A stretch of 64,000 bases of DNA, from positions 13,323,523 to 13,387,522 of the forward strand of contig OX336342.1 in assembly GCA_946902875.1 (NCBI GenBank), given 5' to 3'. Made by a program: the position numbers and the translations under genes. Below the pieces are notes generated by a model that saw only the letters and a list, made by a program, of their open reading frames with translations, searched no databases and had not been told where the DNA came from. This DNA is from Nematopogon swammerdamellus. Taxonomy: Eukaryota > Arthropoda > Insecta > Lepidoptera > Adelidae. Below, piece by piece: positions 18,799 through 30,980 of this stretch (its first letter is position 1; each line of letters opens with the position of its first letter).

Positions 18799-21209
18799 AT
18801 GGGCAGCGTGAACACAGAGGAGACGCCGCAGTGTATTACTGCTCAGGAGAGCATCTTGCTGCAAATTATCCGCGAGGTATGCGCCGCTGACAGCTCAACA
18901 TCCGGCAGCGTCAAGGCGAAAGTATGCAAAATATTGGGGGAGTGCGATCTTGCCCCGTACCTCAGCCTGCACCGGTTCAACACTGTCGATGAGAGCGCGT
19001 CTACAGCACTCGGTATGGGCTCCCGTTATATTATGGATACAGATAAATTATGAAAACTATTTGACCTTTACAGACCCTCTCCCGCTCACTCCGCTTAGAT
19101 AATATTCTTAGTCCTGATCCTCACACATAGTACGGTGCTGTGACACCATAATAAAACATGAAACCTTTATACTATGGGACCGAGGCCAAACTGCTGGTAA
19201 GCTTAATGTGTAGGCTGAGTTAAAAGACGAATTTTAGCGAAATAATGTTTTGCGGGAAACGCGTATATTTGGGGGGAAAAAAAAGAAACAGATTTTCCAT
19301 ACAAAATTATGTTACTAAAACATTGTTAATGAATAGAAAGGTACGCAAAAACGACATGGGCCGCCTCAACATTAGGTTAGGTTAGTAACGCATGTTGGAG
19401 AACTACACAGAGTGGCCGTTCGCTAGTCCCAATTCCCGACCTCAATTGACACTGGTGAAGCCCCGGTGAAGCCATCGCAAGCTGAGTTCAACACTTTAGC
19501 CAATTGTGTAATATGTAATGCATAGGTAACCATAATTAAACATATACCTACCTAGATCAAAATATATGGTATAAATCTGCACCCACAGTTCACAATATGG
19601 TATACATAGTTTATTATTTATTTTAATAGTTTATTATTATTAAGTTCAGGGCTATGCGTAAAATGATTTTATGGGCTAATCCATTTTAATAAATACTTAT
19701 TTAATAATTTATATATATAATTTATACACATTACAGGCATAGTACTAAAAACTGGCACGGAATTAAGATACAATGAACAATCTGAGCTGAATCAAGCTAT
19801 AATCCAAACTCTCCATACCAAGCTTCCGGCTCTTATGGCTGAACTGAAAGCGGTATGCGGCAACCGACTGTCTCGCGGAGCCTCCAAAGGCTCACTAGTG
19901 GAGCAGCAGGTTGCGAGAGAAGAGAGAATGAGGGAATTGATGGAGGGTGTAGACAATAAGCTGAACATTCTGAAGGAACAAGAAGGAGAGAAGGTAAGAT
20001 ATTGTTGCAGCACTGCAATAAATAAGCGCATTGTCGCAACCTCAACATTCAAATTTAGAACAAAAGAAATGTTGGTTCAAGATAGTTTTGTTTTTGACAT
20101 AATATGGTTAGCCATCTTGATTTTCCTTTTCATTTTTTCTCAGTTTTTTGCTTTTTTTTATGTAATCCGGTATGGGGTGAGTGGCCAAAGCACATGTTCT
20201 GAACAGCCAATATCACCTCCGAGAAGGTCCCACACCGGAGAGTTCCTTTTAGATTGATGACTAATACTGGACTAGAGGAGAACACAGCCGAGGCTGCTAT
20301 GCGGCTCCCTTACATCCATTACGAATTAACAAACCCAGTCTACTACAATATAATTCGAGCCTACCAACTATTACGGGGCAAGGGACACTTAAGTATGTAT
20401 TTAATTTTACTGCTCAAGCTCAAACGTGGACATTTGGCCTCTCTTTCCTGACAAAAAATTATTTTTTTTGTGTTTAGGTGAAGCTGATGATGGAGTGGCT
20501 CAATTTCAAGCTTCAGGATGCAGGAACTTACAGCTGCAACTCCACCGATCTCGATGCCGTCAAAACCCAAATACTCGAACTCAAGTCTAAGTATGAATGT
20601 GAATGTTTTATGCCTGTATGTTTTGTATGCACCAGTTGATGAACAATTCAAGGTGTTTCATAATATACTCGAACCAGAATTGAATCTACTGTATCATCAT
20701 CATCAGCCCGTATCGGGCCAGTGCTGGACATAGGCCTCTCCCAAGACACGCCACCACACACGGTCTTCCGCTCTTCTCATCCATCCACTCCCGGCTACCT
20801 TTTTTAGGTCATCTGTCTTTTTTTAATCAGTTTAAAACCCAGATTTGCACCGGTAAATGTTGCAGATGTTATCAAATGCAGTGAGCTAACATGTAGGTAC
20901 ACTTCTAATGCTAAAATAATAAGTTATAAACAGCTTGACTGGAAGAAATTTCATTCTTAGAAAGCCCACCTTCTGCACTGCAGACAAGGGTACTACTGTG
21001 GTGCTACTAACTGTATTCGGGTATTTAGATATATTCAACAAACCCTCTTTTATTTCAGGATCCTTCACCTACAGATCCTGCACGGAATCTTCACGGAAAC
21101 AAATTACTCCGTGCAGGCTTACTCGGAGCTGCACGGAGATATCCGAGAGAGTATACAGGAGGTCGAGAGCCGGATCAAGCAATACCAACACATTATACAA
21201 AATGACTGA
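18799..21209 (+). CDS. Coiled-coil protein, possibly augmin subunit HAUS4
   Basis: Four exons, 18799-19012, 19737-19993, 20478-20590 and 21059-21209, join in frame across GT/AG introns into 244 residues. The start (GTGCGAAATGGGC) is the first ATG of the open frame; the AATAAA at 21259 is a plausible poly(A) signal. The protein is soluble, mostly helical and charged: an N-terminal helical domain (ESILLQIIREVCA), a coiled-coil middle (SLVEQQVAREERMRELMEG, then NKLNILKEQEGEK) and a C-terminal helical hairpin (LKSKILHLQILHGIFTETNY ... ESIQEVESRIKQYQHI). The C-terminal pattern resembles HAUS4 of the augmin complex, which recruits gamma-tubulin to spindle microtubules, but the match is by eye and the protein is shorter than human HAUS4. 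The gene is divergent from frataxin. A retrotransposon tail fragment lies in intron 1. Confidence 0.75.
19351..19387 (-). repeat. Inverted repeat partner 2 with TTAGG units
   Basis: Inverse copy of 17176-17211; it ends CATTAGGTTAGGTTAG, nearly three insect telomere units. It lies in intron 1 of the coiled-coil gene. Confidence 0.6.
19404..19495 (+). mobile_element. Diverged fragment of the R2-type LINE terminal repeat
   Basis: GAGTGGCCGTTCGCTAGTCC ... GGTGAAGCCATCGCAAGCTG matches the inner part of the 205-bp repeat (10020-10110) with substitutions and a deletion. It is an older insertion of the same family, next to the TTAGG-bearing repeat. Confidence 0.65.
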
Positions 21210-21367
21210 ATATGTGAAGCCTATACTCTTTATGTCTAGTTAGTTTAATTATTATTAAAATAAATATTATATATAATTATATGTATTCTGTTTCAATTTT
21301 CTTTCAACAATGACAACTCTCAAACCTTATATATATAACTAATATTACATATTGAATTTTTACACAT

Positions 21368-21475
21368 ACCACACGCTGTATCCTGACAATTGGGGTATGC
21401 AGAGTAATCGGTGTTATGCTACACGAACTCTGGTAAATTACAGCACAACACCGACCACCACTTTTAGCAAAGTAT
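21368..21475. repeat. Family B repeat fragment
   Basis: Matches the first ~100 bp of the 7060-7385 copy (CACACGCTGTATCCTGACAA ... CAGCACAACACCGACCACC). Confidence 0.6.
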
Positions 21476-21714
21476 TATGATTATGATTTAAAGTGTGAGA
21501 GTTAGGGCCCCTGAGCGCTGTTGTCACTGCAATCTAAGAAGACCTATTGAGATCTCTCAAAAGTTTATAGTTCACCCTTAATGTGGGCAAAACTTCATAT
21601 TAGGTATGTTCTAACTAACCCCGGGAAATGAGAAACCCTAGTTCTATGAAAGTATGACTTTCCCCAGCTTGTCTAGCGTTAAATGTAACCTTCAGCTAAA
21701 TTCATACAACATTC

Positions 21715-21872
21715 GTCGAAATGGCTATGCAAATAGTTCGTGGTTTCCGTCCAGTTCAGTGTAGCCGACATGAAATGAAGGGAAGCACTGACATGGCACC
21801 TAGTTCACCCGGTGTTATGGGCTGACATCACGGATGTTGCAGACAACCGTGTCAGTTTCCATAAAAAAAAAA
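21715..21872 (+). repeat. Family A retroposon copy
   Basis: Contains TCGTGGTTTCCGTCCAGTTC, AAGGGAAGCACTGACATGGC and the end GTGTCAGTTTCCATAAAAAA. Confidence 0.65.
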
Positions 21873-22694
21873 CACATTTCCTGTTTTCATATGTGCTCTG
21901 GTCTGGATGACACGTTTGAGTAACGAACAGAAAGGCATTTTGGTCTGTGTAGGTACCTGTGCAGTATGCACTTGGTGGGTGCCATTATCCAATATAATCC
22001 CCTACTTATATCTGTTACGTTATCTATCGAAGGTTTAACAATAATAAAGTGAGAGAAATTTCGTGTACACATTATTGGTACTAGATACCACACCTTACAC
22101 GTCGTCCAAAATTGCTGAAATTGCGAAACTAAAAAGTTTATAGTAATGATATTCCAAGTATGTGGATAATATACACAATAAGTACTTAAAATTTGCATTT
22201 TTAACGAGTCAGTGAAGTGAGCCATGATTGGACACAAAACCATAAAGAAACTTATTTCATACATCAGGTAAGTAAGTAATAATTAATTTACTTGTATTTT
22301 GTTCAGTCAGAAATTACTTGTTCTTGCTTTTTTTTTTTTCAAAGAACTTTTTTATTTTATGAAATCAATTTGTAAACTCCAGATATATGAAAAAGGGATA
22401 ATAATAACATTAAAATTAAACAAATGCGCAAAGTTTAGGTACCACCTTCAAGTAAATTATTTAATAATTTTTAGTTCGAAGTAGTTGTTTTTTTAAGTCG
22501 GTTCAATGTTTTTAAAACCGTTTTTTTTTCACTCTTTTTAGTTATTACTTATCACATAAAATAAAAATCACAGAAATCGGCTGCTGTGGTAACCTATATA
22601 ATTATTCGCCCATTTGACACACTTAACAGTCATATCTTGAAAACTACTGAACCGATTTTGATGAAACTTGCACTGTTCCATAAGTTGAAGTAAC
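21873..22694. other. AT-rich intergenic sequence
   Basis: No exon, RNA or clear repeat boundary seen. It carries A/T runs and GATATATCTTGAAAACTACTG-like text usual in insect repeats near 22630. Confidence 0.4.
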
Positions 22695-22905
22695 AGAACA
22701 GAACCGGTAAACTCTGGAACGCTCTCCCTGCCCATATATTTCCCCCCAAGTACAGTCTCGGGTCCTTCAAGAGGGGCGTGAATGGGCACCTGTCAGGCCG
22801 GCATGGCATTCGCAACCCCCGCATACGACCGAATGTCCACGGGCGTCGTTAGACACCTTATGGGTGGCTCGGCGCCATATGTCGCGCTGTCAATAAAAAA
22901 AAAAG
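22695..22905 (+). mobile_element. LINE protein C-terminal fragment and 3' end
   Basis: Plus-strand translation gives TGKLWNALPAHIFPPKYSLG, then SFKRGVNGHLSGRHGIRNP and a stop, followed by GGCGCCATATGTCGCGCTGT and an A-tail. This is the end of a Jockey/CR1-type LINE. Inverse copies lie at 24590-24960, 48272-48640 and 61082-61330. Confidence 0.75.
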
Positions 22906-23167
22906 TAAATGTAAGCCAATTAAGAATGGTCACAATTTGATTAATAGTTTCGGAGAAATGCATGGACAAACATACATACCGAGATACATACATACACCTA
23001 TAAAATTTATTATATTTGTTAGGAAGCCCTAATATTACTTATCATATGTGAATATATTGCAGTTCCATTAATATTACATACATACGTGTCGAATTGATAA
23101 CCTCCTTTTTTGAAGTCTGTTAAAAATAGGGGACATAACTAATAGGGGACAATTTCTTAGATCGGGC

Positions 23168-23345
23168 ATGTGCTCAAAAAAGGGTCAAGTGCCAACTAAC
23201 CGTAACCGACGAGCAAGAACCACGAGCATGCACGAGTTGCACGACGAACATGAGAATGGAAGAGGCGGCAGAGGTGTCAGGGATCGTGGCACGTAGAGGT
23301 CCGTTGTCTTGTCTCTGCCTATCCCACCGGGAAACAGGCGTGACG
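23168..23345 (+). mobile_element. 3'-end fragment of the RTE-like LINE
   Basis: About 180 bp match the last coding bases of the 4.3-7.0 kb element in reverse: the sense translation runs through a Cys/Arg-rich end to CCCACCGGGAAACAGGCGTG at the stop region. A heavily 5'-truncated insertion without the TATG tail. Confidence 0.75.
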
Positions 23346-23354
23346 CTATGTCGC

Positions 23355-23645
23355 ACCCAGGAACAAAATTAAAATACAACGAATATTATTTTCGTTCCTG
23401 GGTACGAAAATAATATTCATGGTGTTTTAATTTCGTGATTGATGTAATTTCACATCTTGAATTTCGTTTCGTACGAATTTCACACCTTGAATATAGTTTC
23501 GCATCCTAATTTAGCTTCCAATTTAATTCCGCACCGAATTTAGTTTCACAACTAAATTAATACCTATAGTTTCGCAACCGAATGTCGCTACTGGGACGCA
23601 ATTAAATGTTTTTTTTCGTTCTTGTGAACGATTTTAATTTCTGAT
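23355..23645. repeat. AT-rich repeat with TTTCGCAC-type motifs and a hairpin
   Basis: Degenerate units like AATTTCGCACCTTGAATTTAG repeat several times. At 23381-23395 and 23404-23418 a perfect 15-bp inverted repeat (GAATATTATTTTCGT) surrounds an 8-nt loop. Probably an unclassified transposon remnant. Confidence 0.45.
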
Positions 23646-24589
23646 GTCATCCCTGCTAATCGGGAGCCATTCGAGCCGAGCTCGGTAGGTATTAGAGACA
23701 TGCTGTCTTACATATTTAGGCCTTACATATTTTACTTGTTCATCAGTGTATAACGCCGTATTAATCTTGACCGTAATAATTAATGATGAATTAATTAATT
23801 AATTAATGAGCTCCGTAGCCACAGCCTGCACCCGCCGGCGCGCTTGGGGCTTGTCTCCCGCCGCCGTCGGCGGAATTTTACCGTTTTCTTTTTTTGTTTT
23901 TGTCTGTATTAATTTTGTATGTATTTTTTAAATTGTATAGATAGAATTAATATAGATATGTAAATAGAATAAGAAAACGTGACAATAAAGAAAATGATAA
24001 AGGTCGTTATTTTATTACGTATAGACTGACAAATTACACGTCTAGCGAACAGCTAGCCATTTTATATCACAGATAATTTAAGTACTTACCTATCAAGTTT
24101 TATCTACTCACCTATTATACAACGTGATACATACAACTGTTCAGTGCGTCGTTGTAGGTCAAGCCAGATAGATGTCCAGTCAAGGTCTGAGTTGGTGTGA
24201 ATTTTATTATCACCAGTGTATCAGTGAATACAATAATGGATAAATGGATGGAATCGACATATAATGCATTCGTGTAAGTAATGTTACCTAAATTGAGACT
24301 TGTTGGCTTGTATTTATTTAACACAAAACCAGTTAATTTTAAAAGTAAGCCTACGATTTTACCAAACAAAATAGGTACTTACAGTAAATTCTAGAACATA
24401 TGTACGCCTGTAAGATTGTGTTTTGACGCGACGAGTCTCGAGAACTCGCGTGTGTGAGTGTGACTAGGTTCTAGATGCTGCTATATTTACACTTTTTTTA
24501 TGTCCTTTTTTTATTTTTTACAAGCATTCCAAAAGCCAATCATTGCTGGGGCTATAACATTGTCGTATTTTTGTGTAATTTTTTGTTTT

Positions 24590-24960
24590 TTATTGAAAGC
24601 GCGACATATGACGCGGTGCCTGCCACCCATAAGGTGGCTAACGAACGACAGACATCCATGTACATTCGGTCGTATGCGGGGGTTGCGAATGCCATGCCGC
24701 CTTGACAGGTGCCCATTCACGCCCCTCTTATAGGATCCGGGACTGTAGGTACTTGGTGGGAAATATAGGAGCTGGGAGAGCGTCCCGAGTTTACCGGTTC
24801 TGTAGAGGAAAGACCTGCAAAACCGATTGGTACGCATATCCGCGGTAAGTCCAGCGTGTAGGTATTCAATCCCTACCCAGTGCGCATGGTGCGAAGGTGG
24901 AAAGGGAACGGCAGGATCGCGTTAAACAGCTATCCTCCGAGCACTCCCCATGGAATAAGC
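24590..24960 (-). mobile_element. LINE protein C-terminal fragment
   Basis: Minus-strand translation shows MRTNRFCRSFLYRTGKL, SYKRGVNGHLSRRHGIRNPR and the tail starting GCGCGACATATG. Several frameshifts are present. Same family as 22695-22905. Confidence 0.7.
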
Positions 24961-25111
24961 TAATATTGCAGCAAAACTGTAAATTCGCACGCTCAAATGT
25001 TACCCGACTAGGGTTTCTGTTCGACATTTCTCGAAGCGAGAATTCCCAAGAAATGTGGCCTTACTTGAGACGAGAAAAAAGCGTCGAGAATTCGAGAACC
25101 TGATAAATACT

Positions 25112-26030
25112 TATAGTGTTATCAAAACCTCCTGTCCGGTTGGGCAATAAAGTTTTATGGCTTAGGGAAGCGAATCTGCGCGCGGCGCTTTGTCGATAGA
25201 CAGTTGCTCACGTTTTTTTTATTTAGATGAATTAATAATATCCTTAAAATGCTTAAGATATATATCTATTTATAATAGATACCTATTTCACATACTCAAT
25301 CATACTACAAATTCGAAAACACATTTTATTATATTTTATTAATGTTTTATTTTTTATATGTTTTTTTTTATTTATCTGAATAGATTCAGATATTTATTTC
25401 GCCATAAAGAACACACAATAATAAAAATATTTCATTGAGACATATGCGTATTCAGTATGGTTCGTCATAATTTTTTTTTGTCCTGTCCCATTCAGCAGTG
25501 CAATCTATAAGGAAGAACCGGGTAAGAAACCTTACAGAGCTTTTTTTAAATATAAACTTACATACTAAGTTTACATTATGTTAAATATAACATACTATAT
25601 CTAAGCAAAAAAATTAAAATATTAAGTCAAGATATACCCATTAAAAAGATAATAAAATACAAAACAAAGAACATAGGGTTCAGTCAAGTTATTAATAAAA
25701 TTTGAGTTTATGCATATAAACAATTTGAATTATCAAAGTCAGCAGAATTTTTATTTACAGTAAGAAAAAAATTCATTTAACTTATAAAATTATTATTACA
25801 CATGCATTGCACCATGACGTACATTAGCGGGCGACCCTTGAAATGGTATTATGTCATTTATTAAAAAACAATACAAACATATAATTCAAGATTGGAGATA
25901 ATTAAAAAACCGTGAATAACTTCCATCGACCAAGGTGACTTTTTATCGACAAAGCGCCGCGCGCAGATTCGCTTCCCTAAGCCATATAACTTTATTGCCC
26001 AACCGGACACGAGGTTTTGATAATACTATA
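25112..26030. mobile_element. TIR element with long inverted ends (MITE-like)
   Basis: The left end, TATAGTGTTATCAAAACCTC through GTCCGGTTGGGCAATAAAG to CGCGCGGCGCTTTGTCGAT (about 25112-25199), recurs inverted at about 25943-26030 with few mismatches. The ~920-bp element has an A/T-rich centre and no ORF. A TA dinucleotide at each outer end could be the target duplication. Confidence 0.75.
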
Positions 26031-27600
26031 GTTAAACTATAATACCTAGTAGGTATAACTTTGCAAAAAACGTAAGATTCCTATATTAGAATTAGCTTGA
26101 TTTAAAAAAAAATTGCTTGTTGCGGGCGGGGCGACGGATTCGTGTTTTTGCATGAGGCGTCAAAGTAAATGATATGATAATTAAGTGATACCTAATTATT
26201 AGCCACTAAAGCGCCCGCTGTTAAATCGAGACGAGGTACACTGTTATACCGAGACTGAGATTAATATAATTAAAATTTTTGTGTCATTCGCAAAACTATG
26301 CATTTCCATAGTCTTCAAGGTCTATGGAAATAGAAAGCAACTGGAAACTGATGAACGCAACCTCACGCAACTGTGTTGTCGGAACTGCATATTTATAATT
26401 TTGCATCCTACCCTACACGTTTCACCTTGACATAAGTCTTGAATGTTTGTTTCGTGAAACTTTCTTTCTTACATAGTTACAAAATTGGCTGGATCTTTCA
26501 ATATAAATCTTCAGTAAATAGTATTTTTCTCAAATCAGCAATTCAATACAAGGCTAAGCGACCTGAACAATCCGTTTTTTTTTTCTTTTTTTCTTTAGAA
26601 AATGTGTAAATTTGTGGTAGATGGTCCACCGTCGCCTGTCAGGTAAAGTTACTATTACACTATTATAATATTATAATAATATTCACTCAGCCGCAAAAAT
26701 ATAATAATGATGTAAAAAAAGTTGTTAGTTAAGATGTAGTAAGTTAGTTAAAGTTAGTTAGTTGTAGTTATTGCCTGAACTCGAAAAAGGAGCACTAATG
26801 ACCAATTATGTAGGCCTAATGGTAAATCTAGGTAATAATGTAATAATGAGGACACACATTCAGTTACATGCTAATTATTGAAAAATACTAGTGAAATCAA
26901 TTTTATATTTTCCGAATTAAACCACATAATCTAACCAAACGAGCAGCCAAAGTATTTATCATGGCGCTAAACTAATCGTGAACTAACTTGCCGGACCTGA
27001 ATTCGTCTTATCGCATGAGTAGGTACTTACCTACACGCAACTCGAGATAAAAATGCTTCATACGCACCTGCTCAATAAATACGTGAATAAAAATAATTGA
27101 TATACCGAGTGCTTATGTACCTACATACGTAAGCGTAAGCGGCGGGTGGCCGAGTGGTTCAAGGAATAAACGAATGAAGAAATTTACATCCCCAGGGAAC
27201 TTAATTCATTAAAACGAGAACGGGCTAAACTTCGCAAGCTTGACCCACCACCATCATCAGAATTGAAAATAATAAGGAATTATACTGACTAGGTACTTAG
27301 TCCGACATGTTATCTCCAAAACTATAGTCGGTTCTAAACCAGAGAAATAGGTGCTGGTCACAACTTGCTCCTGTAGCACGTAGACCTGTCTAAAAAGTTA
27401 TACACACATACCGATGTATTTAAATACTTACTTATTTCTAAAATTCTGAACTTTATTGACTGATTTTTATTTACTAAATAAGCACTGACGGCTTAAAGTA
27501 ACAGTTAACTATAAAATACAATGCTATTATATATTGATAAAATACCTTTCTTTTTACCCGACTACGGCGAAGCCAAAAGGAAGGTAATGTTTTACCCTTT
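26031..27600. other. AT-rich intergenic stretch
   Basis: No exon is supported. At 27143-27165 a 23-bp piece (GGCGGGTGGCCGAGTGGTTC) equals the tRNA-like head of the SINE at 51921. Near 27557 ACCCGACTACGGCGAAGCC is part of a repeat also present at 33207 and 36515. Confidence 0.45.
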
Positions 27601-27724
27601 ACTTACCTATTTTGTTATTGCTGCGTTCAAAACGCCCTTTGTTTGCTTTTCCTGATACTTAGCTTGATCTTCTGTACTGTACTGTATCTAAGTACTGAAT
27701 GTAGAATTTGTAACTTCAAGGCGC

Positions 27725-30700
27725 ATGCTACGGTCACTGGGTATACAATGGGCGCCTCTGGACATCCCCTTTCCACGCCGGCTTCAGACCCTGGGTGCAG
27801 TTGGATGGATATCCCTCGTGCTCTTCGGAGAGGCGACCAGCATCTTGCTCATCCTGGCGCTGCTCTACTCCAAGTACTATCTCGTGGCACTGGCGTACTT
27901 CTTCTGGATGATGCGGGACATAGACATATGCCATAAGGGGGGCCGAAGGTGAGGCAATGAAGACCTACCTTTTCCTATTCTCTCTGTAAATTATTTGCAC
28001 ACTTTCGAATGCGCTATTTTGTTAGGTATTCACATTGGGTATTCACAACAAAAACCGATACTGATACTAGTAGTCAATGGCTAACTTATAATGGAATTTA
28101 AAAAAATGTACCGTGTGGGGCCGGTACTTTAAAAGAATAGCCCCACTGCATCTCTCCCCGCGTATGTCGTAAAAGGCGACTGAGGGATATGACTCCCTTC
28201 TTATATTACTAGGTGGTAGGGTTTAACCCGCCCGGGTTGGTACCACCGCACTGAATGAAAGGTCGTTCGAAACGGCTATGTAAATAGTTTGTGTTTTCCG
28301 TCCAGTTCAGTGTAGCCGGCACGACCGAAGGGAAGCACTGACGTGGCACCAAGTTCACCCGATGTTATGGGCTGACATCACGAATGTTGTAGGTGATGTA
28401 GCCAACCGTGTCAGTTTCCATAAAAAAAAAACGGAACCACCTTCTCAATTTGGTTCTGATTCGGGAAATTGTTCTCAATACTTGCTGGGTTTCCAGCAGA
28501 ACCGATGAGTGGCCATATTCCAGGTATCCATATTCTGTTAAGTAATGTTTTTACAAAATTACCACAATAAGTCAATGTCTTCAAATTACAGGATAGAATG
28601 GGTGCGGAACTGGTCGTGGTGGTCTTACTATAGAGACTACTTTCCCCTCAAGCTTGTCAAGAAGGCGGAACTAGACCCTTCACGGAACTACCTCCTGGCC
28701 TGCTTTCCTCACGGCGTGGTAAGCAGCGGAGCATTTGGGGCATTTGCTACAAATGCGCTTGGATGGGACAAGCTGTTTCCGGGAACTACGTGTAGTATGC
28801 TCACTTTGGGGGGGCATTTCCTAGTACCGTTCTTCAGAGATTTGATACTAGCCCTAGGGGCGTGCTCATCGTCAGCAGAATCCATCACCCACCTGCTGGA
28901 TAAGAAGAAGAGTACGGGGAGATGTGTGGCTTTGATCGTGGGTGGTGCTGCAGAGTCACTGAATTCGCAGCCGGGAGAATACAAGGTCATATTGAGCCGA
29001 AGGAAGGGATTCATTCGTTTGGCTTTGAAGACTGGGTGAGTGTGTCATATGAATGATGTGAACTGTGCGCCCTAGCGGTTTAAGCATGTTTATCAAGATT
29101 AGACAATGTATATGCAATGTTATAATTATAATTAATTATAATTAAATATAATTATAATTAATTGCAGCATTGATTAAGAGTCCTCACCTCACATCGTTTC
29201 GCATGATCCTCTGTTATATAAACAATACTAACAATCACTCTGTAATAAATAATATGGTGAAGTTGAGTACCTACTAACGCTAGTTATTATAGGTGGCGAA
29301 AACATGACTACATAAATTTTCTCGATAGAAAAAAATTGCTAAGTTACCTCTAAAGCGTCAACAAAAGCGATATTATTCAATAAATACTTTTAATTAGATC
29401 ATATATTTGTATAATAAATAACTGACATTCATTATACAAAGATAAAGCAGCCGCCCGCCCTTTCTCTCATATAGTATAGCCTAGCCTCTTAATAAAATGT
29501 GTATTAAATATTTAAGCGAGTTCACTAGAGGTATATAATATATCAATAATATGATAAAAATGTTGTTAACAATGTTCGCCTTCTCTAAAGATAAAATATG
29601 AATTATGTGGTTGGGTACTACGTGTACGATAATCACTTACACTTAGTAGGTACTACTTCAATATTATGAACAATAATTATCCTGTGCTTACCAACTAAGT
29701 ATCCAAAGCGTGCACCATGAGTATTTTAATTAGAAATTATTTTTTACTATGCCACACAAAAAATGCCCCGAATGTAATATTATTCTTCCCTGAAAACCCA
29801 AAAGAATTGTGTTGTTGGTACAAGATTATTTGAATTACATTACATTACCTATGGCATATTATAACATTATGGTGTGATATATTGCAGGGCTCCGATAGTG
29901 CCAGTGTTCTCGTTCGGCGAGACGGACGTGTTCACTCCGCCGCACAACCCTAAGGACAGTCTCCTGCGCGCCCTACAGGAGAAGGTGCGGGAGCTGACGG
30001 GCATCGCGCCCATGTTCCCCATCGGCCGGGGCGTCTTCCAGTACAGCTTCGGTGTGGTCCCGCTCAGGAAACCGATCACCACTGTCGGTTAGTGTTAGAC
30101 GATTGAATAGCTTTTACCAAATTGAGGACATTTTATGTGTGCCCGAGCCTGACCAAGCCATGTGACATGTTGGTGTCTTAGGGCCCATGCTGTAAAATGT
30201 TATTATTTTATTTGGTACCTTTACTTACACCTTAAATTCACAAATATGGTTAAAGCCTAAAGATTACATTTAGGCACCACTGAACCACAAAACCTCCACC
30301 ATTTACCGACACTTGACTCGCGACAGTGATTTTTTTATAGGAATAGACACGGTTGGCTACATCACCTAACATCGGTGATGTCCGTCCATAACACCTTGGT
30401 GAACTAAAGGCGCCATGTCAGTGCTTCCCTTCGGTCGTGCCAGTTACACTGTACGGGACGGAAAATACGAACATACCCGTTTCAACCGACCTTTCATTCA
30501 GTGCTGTGGGTGTGGTACCAACTACCAACCCGGGCGGGTTAAAGTAAGAAGGGAAGGGGTCTACAGTTTTACGACATCGCGATGCGCCCGCCCGTAACCG
30601 CTGTTCCGACCTTGTGTTTTATGTGTAAACTTCTACACCGGGACATTAAGGATTTTCGAGGCTGGAGTGAGGTCCAGGCACTTACACTTCTTTTTTTTTG

Positions 30701-30980
30701 TACGAATGGAGGTAGAGAAGTCTCCTGTCTTGTATTATGCCCATAATCTGGGAGCCTTCAGATATTTCAGACAAAGTACTGGTGAATATGTGACTAAAAG
30801 TATAAATATTATGTGATTTCAGTGGGAGTTCCCATTGAGGTGGAGCGAATCCTGGAGCCTTCCGAGGAGGAGGTCGATGCCATGCACGCCATCTTCACGC
30901 AGGAACTTATTGACCTGTTCGAGAGCGAGAAATCCAAGTACTTGAAGAACCACAAGAACATTCATTTAGTTATATCTTAG
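27725..30980 (+). CDS. Monoacylglycerol/diacylglycerol O-acyltransferase, DGAT2/MOGAT family
   Basis: Four exons, 27725-27948, 28592-29035, 29888-30087 and 30823-30980, join in frame into 341 residues, the normal family length. The enzyme adds an acyl-CoA chain to mono- or diacylglycerol at the ER membrane during triacylglycerol synthesis. The N-terminal cytosolic start (SLGIQWAPLDIPFPRRLQT) leads into a hydrophobic hairpin anchor (VGWISLVLF ... YYLVALAYFF). Family motifs follow: GGRRIEWVRNW, DYFPLKLVK, ACFPHGVVSSGAFGAF, IVGGAAESL, RKGFIRLALKTGAPIVPVF and FSFGETDVF, then VPIEVERI near the end. The usual HPHG motif reads FPHG: the catalytic-type His of PHG is kept and the first His is replaced. 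A poly(A) signal lies at 31362. Family A copies sit in introns 1 and 3. Mono- versus diacylglycerol preference cannot be read from sequence. Confidence 0.93.
28108..28430 (+). repeat. Family A retroposon, longest copy
   Basis: Starts GTGTGGGGCCGGTACTTTAA, passes GTCGTAAAAGGCGACTGAGG and ends in an A-tail after GTGTCAGTTTCCAT. It lies in intron 1 of the acyltransferase gene. Confidence 0.7.
30333..30560 (-). repeat. Family A retroposon copy
   Basis: Inverse copy (ATAGGAATAGACACGGTTGG ... ACCAACCCGGGCGGGTTAAA) in intron 3 of the acyltransferase gene; the poly(T) side at 30331 is the A-tail. Confidence 0.65.
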
